Positions 35,496 through 44,761 of a stretch of DNA of 64,000 nucleotides are shown here, piece after piece. Source of the stretch: Lutibacter maritimus (GTDB lineage Bacteria; Bacteroidota; Bacteroidia; Flavobacteriales; Flavobacteriaceae); assembly GCF_900116115.1 (NCBI RefSeq), contig NZ_FOZP01000002.1, positions 332,122 to 396,121 on the forward strand, in the 5' to 3' direction. Position numbers and translations under genes: made by a program. The stretch's first letter is position 1; every line of letters starts with the position of its first letter. The notes under the pieces were generated by a model, which was given only the letters and a program-made list of their open reading frames with translations, was not told where the DNA came from and searched no databases.

Positions 35496-38234
35496 ATGAA
35501 TTCATTTATTTCAAAAGTTGTTAAAGATATTAGTTCTCGACATAAAAATATTTCTGATATTACTTTTATTCTACCTAGTCAACGATCTTGTGTTTTTTTA
35601 AAAGAACAGTTTATAGCTCAGTCAAATGGAGTACATTTTTTACCTAAAATTATTAGCATTGAAAATTTTATTCAAGAATTAGCTGAGGTCAATTTAATTG
35701 ATAATACCCAACTTATTTTTGAGTTTTATTCAGTTTACAAAAGTAAAATACCAACTGAAAGCATTGATTCTTTCGAAACATTTTCTCAATGGGCAACTGT
35801 GGCATTACATGATTTTAATGATTTGGATAGTTATTTGGTTGATACAGACACTTTTTTTTCTAACTTAAGAGACATTAAACGTTTAAATGAATGGTTTCAA
35901 GATAAACAACCTAGTAAACTAGCTTTTAATTATTTTCAATTTTTTGAGTATTTAAATATTTTATACAAAGCTTTATATAAAATATTAAAAAGTAACAAGG
36001 TTGGTTATCAGGGATTAATTTATAGGGAAGCTACCGATAATTTAGAGTATTTTATTCAAAATAATTCCGAAAATAAGTTTGTTTTTGCTGGTTTTAATGC
36101 ATTAAATAAGGCTGAAGAAACAATTTTTCAAGAGTTATTAAATAACAATATTGCAACAATTTATTGGGATGTAAATGCCGCTATTTTAGATCTTCAAAAT
36201 GAGGCTGGTTTTTTTATCAGAAAATATAAAAGCGAGTGGCCATATTATAAAAAGTATCCATTTTTATGGGAAGAAGTTGAAGTGAGTTCTAAAAATATTA
36301 AAATTATTGGAACTCCTAAAAATATTACTCAGGTAAAGTATACAGGAGAATTGCTTTCTAATCTTCTAAACTTTAACGAAACCGCATTGGTTTTGGCCGA
36401 TGAAAACCTTTTAGCATTAACACTAAATTCATTTCCAACAAATGTTAAAAATGTGAATATAACAATGGGTTATCCTTTAAAAGATATTCCAATTGCAAGT
36501 TTGTTTGAAAAGCTATTTAAACTGCATTTAAATCAACAAAAATTTTCCGATAGCAACAATGGTAGGTTTTACTTTAAAGATGTGTTAAAAGTGTTGAATG
36601 ATCCATTTTTGAATCAATTAAATGGTGAAATACTTCAAAAATTAATTTCAAAAATAAAATTTGAAAACGCTATTTTTTTAACGTTAAAAGATTTACAAGA
36701 TTTTTTAACCGAGCAAGAATGTAATAAACTAAGTTTAGTGTTTTCATTATTTAATTTTTCTTCAGATGTAAATGCCATTATTAAAAAATGTATTCATTTA
36801 ATAACTGAAATTAAAGAATTTGTAATAGGTGTTGAAAAAGAATATTTATTCAGATTTTATAACATCTTTCAGCAATTAGAAACGTTAAACACTTCCTATA
36901 ATCATATTGAAAATTTAAAAACATTAAGTTTATTTTACAATCAACTATTACAAAATGAAAAGTTGTCGTTTCAAGGTGAGCCGCTAAAAGGATTACAATT
37001 AATGGGAATGTTAGAAACAAGAGCATTAGATTTTGAAACGGTGATTATTACATCGGTAAATGAAGGAATTTTGCCTGGAGGTAAAAATGAAATCTCGTTT
37101 ATTCCGTTTGATGTTAAAAAGTATTTTGGCTTGCCAACATATCAAGAAAAAGATGCAATTTTCTCATATCATTTTCAAAGGTTATTGCAAAGAGCTACTA
37201 ATATTTTCTTGTTATATAATACAGAAACAGATGGTTATGGTTCTGGTGAAAAAAGCAGATTTTTAACCAAAATTGAAATAAATAATCCAACAGTTCAACA
37301 TATAACTATTAGTCCAATTGTTCAAAATAGTAAAAAAAATATTTTAGAGATTGATAAAACTCCCGAAATAGTTGAACAACTTAAAGAGGTTTTTACAAAA
37401 GGAATTTCACCTTCTGCCATTGCTAATTATATTTACAATCCGGTAAAATTTTACGAACAAAAAATATTAAAAATTGGCGATGAAAACGAAGTAGAAGAAA
37501 CTATTGCTGTTAATACAATGGGTACGGTAATTCATGAAGTTTTAGAAGCTTTATATAAACCATTTATAAATGAGTATGTTACCAAAAGTGATGTGAAAGC
37601 AATGTTTAATAAAATTGAACCTTTACTAGTTTTAAATTTTGAAGAATATTATAAAAAAGGAAATATAAAAACAGGAAAAAATAAACTAATTTTTGAAGTT
37701 TGCAGAAATCATATAGAACGATTTTTAAAACAAGAATTGGATATTTTAAACAACAACAAACAGCTTAAAATAATTGCATTAGAAAAACAGCTTGAAACGT
37801 TAATTCCGATTAAAGGAATTGATTTTCCGATAAAACTAAAAGGAATTGTTGATAGAATTGATGAACTTGATGGTGTTGTTAGAATTATAGATTATAAAAC
37901 TGGTAAAGTAGAAGCTAAAGATTTAAAAATTAACGATTTAAGCCTTTTGAAAGAAGATTACAAATACACCAAAGCACTTCAAGTGCTAATGTATTCTTAT
38001 TTATTTACCCAAAATCCAGATTTAATTTCAAAACCTTTAGAAGCAGGAATTATTTCTTTTAAAAACTTAAATGCTGGCTTTTTAAAAATGAACTTTTCAG
38101 AAAAAAAAGGTACAACAGAAAGTTTAATTCAACAAGAAAATTTAGAGGTGTTTTTAGTAACATTAAAAGAAATTATTTCAGAAATATTAAATCCAGAAAT
38201 TCCGTTTAAACAAAACGAAAATTTACCTTTTTAA
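35496..38234 (+). CDS. AddB-like PD-(D/E)XK nuclease
   Basis: A 912-residue protein resembling the AddB subunit of the AddAB end-processing complex. The N-terminal part looks like an inactivated helicase: the Walker A position reads LPSQRSCVFLKEQ. Helicase-like remnants follow, such as MGMLETRALDFETVIITSVNEGILPGG. The C-terminal nuclease has VIHEVLEALY, LKGIVDRIDE, IDYKTGK (Asp799, Lys801) and ALQVLMYSY, all consistent with an active site. The four Cys that hold an Fe-S cluster in Bacillus AddB are not seen; the chain ends PFKQNENLPF. Its helicase partner is at 28.1 kb. Naming it AddB is by domain order and context. Confidence 0.83.
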   Translation: MNSFISKVVKDISSRHKNISDITFILPSQRSCVFLKEQFIAQSNGVHFLPKIISIENFIQELAEVNLIDNTQLIFEFYSVYKSKIPTESIDSFETFSQWATVALHDFNDLDSYLVDTDTFFSNLRDIKRLNEWFQDKQPSKLAFNYFQFFEYLNILYKALYKILKSNKVGYQGLIYREATDNLEYFIQNNSENKFVFAGFNALNKAEETIFQELLNNNIATIYWDVNAAILDLQNEAGFFIRKYKSEWPYYKKYPFLWEEVEVSSKNIKIIGTPKNITQVKYTGELLSNLLNFNETALVLADENLLALTLNSFPTNVKNVNITMGYPLKDIPIASLFEKLFKLHLNQQKFSDSNNGRFYFKDVLKVLNDPFLNQLNGEILQKLISKIKFENAIFLTLKDLQDFLTEQECNKLSLVFSLFNFSSDVNAIIKKCIHLITEIKEFVIGVEKEYLFRFYNIFQQLETLNTSYNHIENLKTLSLFYNQLLQNEKLSFQGEPLKGLQLMGMLETRALDFETVIITSVNEGILPGGKNEISFIPFDVKKYFGLPTYQEKDAIFSYHFQRLLQRATNIFLLYNTETDGYGSGEKSRFLTKIEINNPTVQHITISPIVQNSKKNILEIDKTPEIVEQLKEVFTKGISPSAIANYIYNPVKFYEQKILKIGDENEVEETIAVNTMGTVIHEVLEALYKPFINEYVTKSDVKAMFNKIEPLLVLNFEEYYKKGNIKTGKNKLIFEVCRNHIERFLKQELDILNNNKQLKIIALEKQLETLIPIKGIDFPIKLKGIVDRIDELDGVVRIIDYKTGKVEAKDLKINDLSLLKEDYKYTKALQVLMYSYLFTQNPDLISKPLEAGIISFKNLNAGFLKMNFSEKKGTTESLIQQENLEVFLVTLKEIISEILNPEIPFKQNENLPF

Positions 38235-38243
38235 ATTATAAAA

Positions 38244-39089
38244 ATGAAATCAATATTAAATACAGTTGTAAAAAGTACACATCATAAAAAACCAATTTTA
38301 ACTGATGTTTATTTCAATCAAAACAACACCAAAAAACCAGTAGTAATTTTTTGTCACGGTTACAAAGGCTATAAAGATTGGGGCGCTTGGAATTTAGCGG
38401 TCCCAAAATTTGTGGAGCACAATTTATTTTTTGTAAAATTCAATTTTTCTCATAACGGTGGTACCGTTGAAAACCCAATTGATTTTCCAGATTTAAATGC
38501 TTTTGGAGAAAATAATTTTACTATTGAATTAAATGATTTAGAAGATGTTATAAATTGGATTTGCACCAATGAAAGTTTTAAAAGTGAAATTGATACTGAA
38601 AATATTGTATTAATTGGGCATTCACGTGGCGGAGGAATTGTATCAATAAAAGCATCAGAAAACTGTAAAATTTCCAAAGTAATTACATGGTCTTCTGTAT
38701 CAGATTTTGGTGCGCGTTTCCCTACTGGTGAAATTTTAGAAAATTGGAGAGAAGATGGAATTTCGTATGTTGAAAACTCCAGAACGAAACAACAAATGCC
38801 ACATTATTTTCAATTTTACACAAACTTTAAAGAAAATGAAAATAGATTAACCATAAAAAATGCTGTTTCTAAATTAACCATTCCGCATTTAATTGTTCAC
38901 GGAACAAATGATGATGTTGTGCTGTTAAATGAAGCTAAAAATTTGCATAAATGGAATCAAAAAAGCACGTTGTTAATTATTGATGAGATGAATCACACGT
39001 TAGGTTGTACACAACCTTGGATGAATGAAAATATGCCAGATTATCTAAAGCAAGTAGTTGCTAAAACCATTGAATTTATTTTAAAATAA
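38244..39089 (+). CDS. Alpha/beta hydrolase (prolyl-oligopeptidase-like esterase)
   Basis: A cytoplasmic serine hydrolase of 281 residues. It has the oxyanion region FCHGYKGYKDWGAW, the nucleophile elbow GHSRGG with Ser127, a possible acid in HGTNDDVV and the catalytic His in MNHTLG. No signal peptide is visible. This form resembles the family that lies downstream of AddB-like genes in flavobacteria, but the substrate is unknown. It starts 9 bases after the AddB-like gene, and its stop shares one base with the start of the GNAT gene, so the three to five genes from 35.5 to 41 kb may form one unit. Confidence 0.85.
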   Translation: MKSILNTVVKSTHHKKPILTDVYFNQNNTKKPVVIFCHGYKGYKDWGAWNLAVPKFVEHNLFFVKFNFSHNGGTVENPIDFPDLNAFGENNFTIELNDLEDVINWICTNESFKSEIDTENIVLIGHSRGGGIVSIKASENCKISKVITWSSVSDFGARFPTGEILENWREDGISYVENSRTKQQMPHYFQFYTNFKENENRLTIKNAVSKLTIPHLIVHGTNDDVVLLNEAKNLHKWNQKSTLLIIDEMNHTLGCTQPWMNENMPDYLKQVVAKTIEFILK

Positions 39090-39595
39090 TGATAAAGAAA
39101 GTATTGTCAAAAGATGTAGAGGAAATTTATGCACTTACCAAAAGTTGCGCAAAACATTTAATTGAAAATGATATTTTTCAATGGAATGAACACTATCCTT
39201 CTTTGGAAGTTTTAAAAAGAGATATTGAATTGCAACAACTATATAAACTTGAAATTGATAATGTAATTGCTGGAATTATTGTGCTCACAGAAATTGAAGA
39301 TGTGGAATATAAAAATGTAAAGTGGTTAACTGAAAATAATAACAATTTGTATATTCATAGATTGGCGGTGCATCCTAATTTTCAAGGAAAAGGGTATGCA
39401 AAGCAATTAATGGATTTTGCAGAAAATTTTGCCAAAAAAAACAGCTATAATTCAGTAAGGTTAGATACGTTTAGCCAGAATTTAAGAAATTTAAAATTCT
39501 ACAAAAACAGGAATTATAAACAGCTTGAATCTATATATTTCCCAAAGCAAAGTAAGTTTCCTTTTTATTGTTTTGAACTTGTTTTAAATGCATAA
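39089..39595 (+). CDS. GNAT-family N-acetyltransferase
   Basis: A 168-residue acetyltransferase with the acetyl-CoA-binding core: LYIHRLAVHPNFQGKGYAKQLMDFAENFA in segments (about 93-122, with the Q/R-x-x-G-x-G/A type loop QGKGYA), followed by VRLDTFSQNLRNLKFYKNRNYK. The substrate cannot be told from sequence. It overlaps the hydrolase gene by one base (TAATG) and the MATE gene by eight bases, a clear sign of a translationally coupled operon. Confidence 0.88.
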   Translation: MIKKVLSKDVEEIYALTKSCAKHLIENDIFQWNEHYPSLEVLKRDIELQQLYKLEIDNVIAGIIVLTEIEDVEYKNVKWLTENNNNLYIHRLAVHPNFQGKGYAKQLMDFAENFAKKNSYNSVRLDTFSQNLRNLKFYKNRNYKQLESIYFPKQSKFPFYCFELVLNA

Positions 39596-40922
39596 AAAAA
39601 CAAACATATCTTTTAAAGCTATAAACAAATTAGCTATTCCCGCCATTATTTCTGGAATTGCAGAACCTTTACTTTCAATTACTGATACTGCTATTGTTGG
39701 GAATATTCAAAATCATCCAACGGAAGCTTTGGCAGCTGTTGGTATTGCGGGTTCTTTTATTTCAGCAATGGTTTGGATTTTAGCACAAACACGTTCTGCT
39801 ATTTCAGCAACTGTTAGCAAATATTTAGGCGCTAAAAAATTACATGAAATAGATTCACTTCCGGCACAAATTATAGCTATTAATATTGCTTTAAGCATTA
39901 TAATTTGTGCTATTTCCTTGTTTTTTGTAGCAGAAATATTTCAATTATACAATGCAGAAGGACTCATTTTAAATTATTCGGTAGAATATTTTAAAATTAG
40001 AACCATTGGTTTTCCGTTAACCTTGTTTGTTTTTTCTGTTTTTGGCGTTTTTGGAGGTCTTCAAAACACCTTTTGGCCTATGCTAATTAGTATGGTTGGG
40101 GCAGTTTTAAATATTGGTTTAGATTTTATATTGGTTTTTGGAATTGATGGTTTTATTGAACCTATGAATATTATTGGAGCCGCTTGGGCAAGTGTTATTT
40201 CTCAATTTGTTATGGCAATTTTAGCCTTGGTTTTACTGTTGAAAAAAACACCTTTTAAACTTAAAATTTCATTGCCATTTAACAAAGAAATTGGAAAGTT
40301 ACTGTCCATAAGTTTTAATTTAGCAATTAGAGCCGCCGCTTTAAATGTAGCTTTATATTTAGCAAATTCATTCGCTACTAAATATGGTAATAATTATATT
40401 GCAGCACAAACCATTGCGTTTCAAATTTGGTTGTTTTTTGCTTTTTTTATTGATGGTTATGCAAGTGTTGGTAATATAGTTTCAGGAAAATTATTGGGTG
40501 AACAGAATTATAAAAAACTATGGAAACTCAGCTTAAAACTAAGTAAATATTCAGTGGGTGTAGCTTGTATTTTAGCAATTTTTTGTGGGATTTTTTATTT
40601 TCAAATAGGTGCATTATTTTCTCAAGATGAAATTGTTCTAACATCGTTCTACAGTATTTTTTGGATTGTTTTAATAATGCAACCTATAAACGCAATAGCT
40701 TTTGTGTACGATGGTATTTTTAAAGGTTTGGCAGAAGCAGCCACTTTAAGAAACCTATTAATTTTCGCAACTTTTTTCGGATTTTTACCAGTGTTATTAA
40801 TTGGAGATTATTTTAATTTAAAATTATATGCCATTTGGATTGCATTTGTAGTTTGGATGTTTATACGCTCAAGTGTATTGGTAGTAAAATTTAGAACAAA
40901 ATATTTGATTAAAAACCCGTAA
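39588..40922 (+). CDS. MATE-family efflux transporter
   Basis: A 12-helix inner-membrane exporter of the MATE (NorM/DinF-like) family, 444 residues, which exchanges sodium or protons for cationic drugs or metabolites. Helix 1 carries KLAIPAIISGIAEPLLSITDTAIVG, the usual MATE opening, and the two six-helix halves are separated near residue 225. Conserved parts include PLTLFVFSVFGVFGGLQNT and GNNYIAAQTIAFQIWLFFAF in segments. It overlaps the acetyltransferase gene by eight bases. Substrate is unknown; the acetyltransferase-exporter coupling could suggest a shared detoxification role, but this is only inference. Confidence 0.9.
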   Translation: MHKKTNISFKAINKLAIPAIISGIAEPLLSITDTAIVGNIQNHPTEALAAVGIAGSFISAMVWILAQTRSAISATVSKYLGAKKLHEIDSLPAQIIAINIALSIIICAISLFFVAEIFQLYNAEGLILNYSVEYFKIRTIGFPLTLFVFSVFGVFGGLQNTFWPMLISMVGAVLNIGLDFILVFGIDGFIEPMNIIGAAWASVISQFVMAILALVLLLKKTPFKLKISLPFNKEIGKLLSISFNLAIRAAALNVALYLANSFATKYGNNYIAAQTIAFQIWLFFAFFIDGYASVGNIVSGKLLGEQNYKKLWKLSLKLSKYSVGVACILAIFCGIFYFQIGALFSQDEIVLTSFYSIFWIVLIMQPINAIAFVYDGIFKGLAEAATLRNLLIFATFFGFLPVLLIGDYFNLKLYAIWIAFVVWMFIRSSVLVVKFRTKYLIKNP

Positions 40923-40927
40923 CTTTG
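40920..40927 (+). promoter_or_regulatory. -7 promoter box TAACTTTG abutting the start codon
   Basis: Perfect TAnnTTTG with 6 bases to ATG 40934, so any transcript would be leaderless or nearly so. No TTG lies at the usual -33 distance. The gene may also be read from upstream. Confidence 0.3.
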
Positions 40928-40933
40928 GCAATT

Positions 40934-41689
40934 ATGAGCAACGGAAGTTTATACACGCATATTCAAAATAACATTGCAACGGTAGAGTTTTTTCATCCAG
41001 CAAGCAATTCATTTCCAAGTGACTTGTTACAACGTTTAGCAACAACTTTTAACGAACTTAGTGAAAATAATAATGTTCATGTAATTATTTTAAAAAGTGA
41101 AAAAGAAGGTGCTTTTTGTGCTGGAGCTTCTTTTGATGAGTTGGTTGCTATTTCAAATTTAGAACAGGGGAAACAATTTTTTTTAGGTTTTGCGAATGTT
41201 ATAAATGCTATGCGAAACTGTTCAAAATTAATAATTGGTCGCGTTCAAGGGAAAGCTGTTGGTGGAGGCGTTGGTTTAGCTGCAGCCTGTGATTATTGTT
41301 TAGCAACTGAACAAGCATCTATTAAACTATCAGAATTAAGTATTGGTATTGGTCCATTTGTAATTGCTCCTGCTGTTGAGCGTAAAATGGGAGTGGCTGC
41401 TTTTAGTGAATTAACTTTAGATGCAACAAGTTGGAAAACGGCGTATTGGGCAAAGGAAAAAGGATTGTTCGCCACTGTTTTTCAAACCATTGATGAATTA
41501 GATAAAGAAGTTGAAAACTTAGCAATTAATTTAGCAAGTTACAATCCAAATGCTTTAATAGAAATTAAGAAGATTCTTTGGGGGAATACTGAGAATTGGG
41601 ACGAATTGTTAGTAAAAAGAGCCGAAATAAGTGGTACTTTAGTATTATCTGAATTTACTAAAAAAGCACTTCAGAAATTTAAAAAATAA
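40934..41689 (+). CDS. Enoyl-CoA hydratase/isomerase-family protein
   Basis: A crotonase-fold enzyme of 251 residues. Typical features: SEKEGAFCAGASFDEL (oxyanion hole strand), GRVQGKAVGGGVGLAAACDYCLAT (second oxyanion Gly) and LSELSIGIGPFVIAPAVERKMG. One of the two catalytic glutamates of true hydratases may be SEL-Glu, but the other is not clear. A hydratase, isomerase or other crotonase activity therefore cannot be decided. Cytoplasmic, likely in fatty acid or branched-chain acyl-CoA breakdown. ATG 40934 is chosen over the in-frame TTG 40925, which overlaps a promoter box. Confidence 0.85.
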   Translation: MSNGSLYTHIQNNIATVEFFHPASNSFPSDLLQRLATTFNELSENNNVHVIILKSEKEGAFCAGASFDELVAISNLEQGKQFFLGFANVINAMRNCSKLIIGRVQGKAVGGGVGLAAACDYCLATEQASIKLSELSIGIGPFVIAPAVERKMGVAAFSELTLDATSWKTAYWAKEKGLFATVFQTIDELDKEVENLAINLASYNPNALIEIKKILWGNTENWDELLVKRAEISGTLVLSEFTKKALQKFKK

Positions 41690-41692
41690 AAC

Positions 41693-41875
41693 ATGTTAGG
41701 TAATTTTATAGCTTTTTTTCAAGAGATAAATATTGAAGAAAAAATTAAAAATGCTCCGGATGGTGGTTATGAAATTGGAGTAGTAATTGGTACATATTTA
41801 CCTTTTGTATTGTTGGTTGTTTTAGCGTATTTTGTATATTATAAGGCTAAAAATAGAAAAGATTTAGAAGATTAA
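41693..41875 (+). CDS. Small single-helix membrane protein
   Basis: A 60-residue protein starting 3 bases after the crotonase-family gene. An amphipathic N-terminus (IEEKIKNAPDGGYEIG) is followed by one strong transmembrane helix (about residues 28-49) and a short charged cytoplasmic tail (YYKAKNRKDLED). The positive-inside rule suggests N-out, C-in. No family is recognised. The tight spacing to both neighbours and a codon pattern like theirs support it as a real gene. Confidence 0.65.
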   Translation: MLGNFIAFFQEINIEEKIKNAPDGGYEIGVVIGTYLPFVLLVVLAYFVYYKAKNRKDLED

Positions 41876-41895
41876 TTTATAACTCAAATTTAGCA

Positions 41896-42348
41896 ATGAG
41901 TAAAATAAGAATAACAAAACAATTTGATTTTGAAACCGGACATGCCTTGTATGGTTATGATGGTAAATGTAAAAATGTACACGGACATAGTTATAAATTA
42001 TCTGTTACGGTAATTGGAAAGCCAATAAAAGATACCTCAAACGTAAAATTAGGAATGGTGATAGATTTTGGTGATCTTAAAAAAATTGTAGCTTCAGAAA
42101 TTGTTGATAAATTTGATCACGCAACAGTTTTTAATAAAAATACACCACATATTGAGTTGGCAGCAGAATTAGAAAAAAGAGGACACAGTGTTATTTTGGT
42201 AGATTATCAGCCAACAAGTGAAATGATGCTAATAGATTTTGCTCAAAAAATTAAAAGCAGATTGCCTGAAAATATTGAATTATATTCATTAAAATTAAGA
42301 GAAACGGGTACTTCACACGCGGAATGGTATGCAAGTGATCAGGAATAA
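41896..42348 (+). CDS. queD: 6-carboxy-5,6,7,8-tetrahydropterin synthase
   Basis: Converts 7,8-dihydroneopterin triphosphate to 6-carboxytetrahydropterin, the second step toward queuosine and other deazapurines. Zinc ligands His16, His29 and His31 (FETGHAL and VHGHSYKL) and catalytic Cys25 (GKCKNVHGH) are present, as are FDHATVFN and the C-terminal ETGTSHAEW with its Glu and His. The 150-residue length is slightly above the E. coli enzyme. No queC, queE or queF is adjacent. Its stop is one base from the stop of the convergent pth gene. Confidence 0.93.
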   Translation: MSKIRITKQFDFETGHALYGYDGKCKNVHGHSYKLSVTVIGKPIKDTSNVKLGMVIDFGDLKKIVASEIVDKFDHATVFNKNTPHIELAAELEKRGHSVILVDYQPTSEMMLIDFAQKIKSRLPENIELYSLKLRETGTSHAEWYASDQE

Positions 42349-42349
42349 C

Positions 42350-42916
42350 TTATTTGCCGTTAAAAGCATTCATTGTATTATTTAGTCCCGCTGTTCCAAA
42401 AGATTTAATAAGTTCGCATCCTTTATCTAAACGTTCAGGTAGCGATTTGTTTTCTTCTTTATCCCATTCGCCTAAAACATAATCAACTTGTCTTCCTTTA
42501 GAAAAATCTGCTCCAACGCCAAATCTAAATCGTGCGTATTGTTGGGTATTTAAAACAGCATTAATGTCTTTTAAGCCATTGTGTCCGCCATCGCTTCCTT
42601 TTCCTTTTACTCTAATTGCCCCAAAATCTAAATTTAAGTCATCACAAATTACCAATAAATTTTCAATAGCAACTTTTTCTTTTGTTAACCAATATTTTAC
42701 AGCTTTTCCACTTAAATTCATATAAGTAGATGGTTTTAGTAAAATAAAGGTTCTTCCTTTAAAACGGAATTTAGCAATATCGCCTAATTTTTCAGTTTCA
42801 AAAGATACATTTTCTTTAGATGCTAATTCATCTAAAATTTTAAAGCCAATATTGTGTCTAGTATTTGCATATTTTTCGCCAATATTTCCTAAACCAGCAA
42901 TTAAAAATGTTTTCAT
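42350..42916 (-). CDS. pth: Peptidyl-tRNA hydrolase
   Basis: Frees tRNA from peptidyl-tRNA that drops off the ribosome. The 188-residue form starts with MKTFLIAGLGNIGEKYANTRHNIGF, where Asn and catalytic His are conserved. STYMNLSG, VICDDLNLDFGAIRVKGKGSDGGHNGLKDI (segments) and RFGVGADFSKGR follow. An in-frame ATG at 42982 would add a basic 22-residue N-terminus (IIFSFKKEI), which I recall in some flavobacterial homologues. A -7 box ends 4 bases before that ATG. The shorter start matches the usual family length. It lies downstream of prs and rplY, past a terminator. Confidence 0.94.
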   Translation of the reverse strand: MKTFLIAGLGNIGEKYANTRHNIGFKILDELASKENVSFETEKLGDIAKFRFKGRTFILLKPSTYMNLSGKAVKYWLTKEKVAIENLLVICDDLNLDFGAIRVKGKGSDGGHNGLKDINAVLNTQQYARFRFGVGADFSKGRQVDYVLGEWDKEENKSLPERLDKGCELIKSFGTAGLNNTMNAFNGK

Positions 42917-42986
42917 ATTATTTTCAGTGGGTATTTCTTTTTTAAAGCTAAAAATAATTTTTACTAATTGTTTTAACGTCATTAAA

Positions 42987-42994
42987 CAAAAATA
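42987..42994 (-). promoter_or_regulatory. -7 promoter box TATTTTTG for pth
   Basis: Perfect TAnnTTTG on the minus strand. It would give a short leader before ATG 42916, or a leaderless mRNA for ATG 42982. Confidence 0.4.
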
Positions 42995-43019
42995 GTAAAA
43001 GCATAAGTTTATTTAAATA

Positions 43020-43047
43020 AAAAAGCGCTGCAAATGCAACGCTTTTT
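43020..43047 (-). terminator. Rho-independent terminator after rplY
   Basis: Read on the minus strand: AAAAAGCG, an inner short stem (TGCA pair), then CGCTTTTT and more T. It lies 20 bases after the rplY stop and separates prs-rplY from pth. One mismatch occurs in the stem. Confidence 0.75.
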
Positions 43048-43066
43048 AAATTGTAATAATTTTGGT

Positions 43067-43675
43067 TTATTCAGCAGCAGTTTCAGTTGCTTCTTCTTCT
43101 CCTTCTTCTTCTTCTTCTTCAGCAGCAGAAACATTACGAGATGTTCTAACTTGAACTACTACTGTATTATCTGGATGTAAAATGCTAAATTTTTCATTTT
43201 TTAAAGCTGTAACATATAATTTATGTCCAATTCTTAATTTTGAAATATCTGCATTAATAAAGTCAGGTAAATCAGCTGGTAGAGCTCTTACGTTTAATTT
43301 ACGCATTGCAAAACGTAATGAACCACCATTTAATACACCTGGAGATGTACCTACTAATTTTACAGGAATACTCATTGTAACTAATTTATCGTCAAACAAT
43401 TGATAAAAGTCAACGTGTAAAATTTTGTCACTTACTGGGTGAAACTGAATGTCTTGTAAAATTGCATTGTAAGTTTTTCCTTCTAACTCAATCGTTGCTG
43501 TATAAACGTTAGCCGTATACACTAATGGTTTGAATGAAACTTCATCGGCTGAAAAGTGTAATGGTTTGTCCCCTCCGTATAATACGCAAGGTACCTTTCC
43601 AGCATTACGTAAGGCTTTAGTAGCTACTTTACCCACGCTTTCTCTTTGAGATCCTTTGATTGTAATTGATTGCAT
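43067..43675 (-). CDS. rplY: 50S ribosomal protein L25 (long CTC form)
   Basis: A 5S rRNA-binding ribosomal protein in the long two-domain CTC form (202 residues). The N-terminal domain has [32 protein letters not shown] in segments. The C-terminal beta domain has [28 protein letters not shown] and NVVQV-like [10 protein letters not shown]. The end is a run of acidic residues (about 184-202) encoded by a GAA/GAG-rich microsatellite-like stretch, a common feature in Bacteroidota. It follows prs by 21 bases in the same direction. Confidence 0.95.
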   Translation of the reverse strand: MQSITIKGSQRESVGKVATKALRNAGKVPCVLYGGDKPLHFSADEVSFKPLVYTANVYTATIELEGKTYNAILQDIQFHPVSDKILHVDFYQLFDDKLVTMSIPVKLVGTSPGVLNGGSLRFAMRKLNVRALPADLPDFINADISKLRIGHKLYVTALKNEKFSILHPDNTVVVQVRTSRNVSAAEEEEEEGEEEATETAAE

Positions 43676-43696
43676 TTATTTATATTTAATTATTAT

Positions 43697-44638
43697 TTAC
43701 ATTAAAAATTGTCCGCTGATGGATCTGTTGTCTTGTACTTTATGCATAACATCTGCGAATAAAGGGGCGCAAGATACAACTTTTATTTTAGAACATGCTC
43801 TTTTTAGAGGAATTGTATCAGAAACTATTAATTCTTGTAGTTGAGATTTTTCAATTCTATCATAAGCTTCACCAGAAAGTATAGGATGTGTGCATATTGC
43901 ACGTACACTAACTGCTCCTTTTTCCATCATTAAATCGGCTGCTTTAGTAAGCGTTCCCCCTGTATCAATCATATCATCAACTAGTATTACATTTCTTCCT
44001 GCAACATCTCCAATTAGTTCCATAGTATCAATAACATTGGCTTTAAGACGTTGTTTGTAGCAAATTACTACTTCGCTTTCTAAATATTTTGAATAAGCGT
44101 ATGCTCTTTTTGAGCCACCCATATCAGGAGATGCAATGGTAATATTTTCTAAATTTAGACTTCTTACATATGGTAAAAAAATTGTAGATGCATATAAATG
44201 ATCTACTGGTTTTTCAAAAAAGCCTTGAATTTGATCTGCATGTAAATCCATAGTCATAATTCTAGTTGCGCCTGCAGCTTGTAATAAATTGGCAACTAAT
44301 TTTGCGCCAATTGCAACACGAGGTTGGTCTTTTCTATCTTGACGAGCCCAACCAAAATAAGGAATTACTGCTGTAATATGTCTTGCGGAAGCTCTTTTAG
44401 CAGCATCAAGAATTAAAAGCATTTCCATTAAGTTATCTGAGTTTGGAAAAGTTGATCCAACAATAAAAATGCGTCGTCCTCTTACAGAATCCACTAGTGC
44501 TGGTTGAAATTCTCCATCACTGAAATTAGAAATAACTACATTCCCTAATTTTAAGCCATAATGCTTGGCTATTTCTAAAGCTAATTCTTTGCTTTGCCTA
44601 CAGGCAAAAATTTTAGGTTCTAATTGACAGTTTTCCAT
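43697..44638 (-). CDS. prs: Ribose-phosphate pyrophosphokinase (PRPP synthetase)
   Basis: Makes PRPP from ribose-5-phosphate and ATP, the entry point to purine, pyrimidine, His, Trp and NAD synthesis. At 313 residues it is the usual class I enzyme: NFSDGEFQ, the catalytic flexible loop region RQDRKDQPRVAIGAKL (about 99-114), MDLHADQIQGFF, and the PRPP loop ILVDDMIDTGGTLTKAA (about 215-230). The start is ATG 44638 (MENCQLEPKIFACRQS). A longer frame from 44668 would run into the promoter box. It forms a unit with rplY. Confidence 0.96.
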   Translation of the reverse strand: MENCQLEPKIFACRQSKELALEIAKHYGLKLGNVVISNFSDGEFQPALVDSVRGRRIFIVGSTFPNSDNLMEMLLILDAAKRASARHITAVIPYFGWARQDRKDQPRVAIGAKLVANLLQAAGATRIMTMDLHADQIQGFFEKPVDHLYASTIFLPYVRSLNLENITIASPDMGGSKRAYAYSKYLESEVVICYKQRLKANVIDTMELIGDVAGRNVILVDDMIDTGGTLTKAADLMMEKGAVSVRAICTHPILSGEAYDRIEKSQLQELIVSDTIPLKRACSKIKVVSCAPLFADVMHKVQDNRSISGQFLM

Positions 44639-44665
44639 TTTATTGTTGTGTTGTTGTTTGTGGTG

Positions 44666-44673
44666 CAAATTTA
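44666..44673 (-). promoter_or_regulatory. -7 promoter box TAAATTTG for prs-rplY
   Basis: Perfect TAnnTTTG on the minus strand, 27 bases before ATG 44638. It lies about 65 bases from the oppositely directed tRNA box. Confidence 0.45.
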
Positions 44674-44737
44674 AAATTATTTATAGAGTATTTGAGTAAC
44701 TTAATGAAAAATTTATGTTATTGATGAAAAAAATTTA

Positions 44738-44745
44738 TAAATTTG
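44738..44745 (+). promoter_or_regulatory. -7 promoter box TAAATTTG for tRNA-Leu
   Basis: Perfect TAnnTTTG, 16 bases before the mature 5' end of the tRNA. A TTG at 44721-44723 is 14 bases upstream, closer than usual. Confidence 0.5.
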
Positions 44746-44761
44746 CACACCAATTGAAAAA

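Noticed and set aside
43080..43135. CTT-rich microsatellite as a possible phase-variable tract
   Set aside because: It encodes the acidic C-terminal tail of ribosomal protein L25, is broken by other triplets, and triplet changes would not shift the frame.
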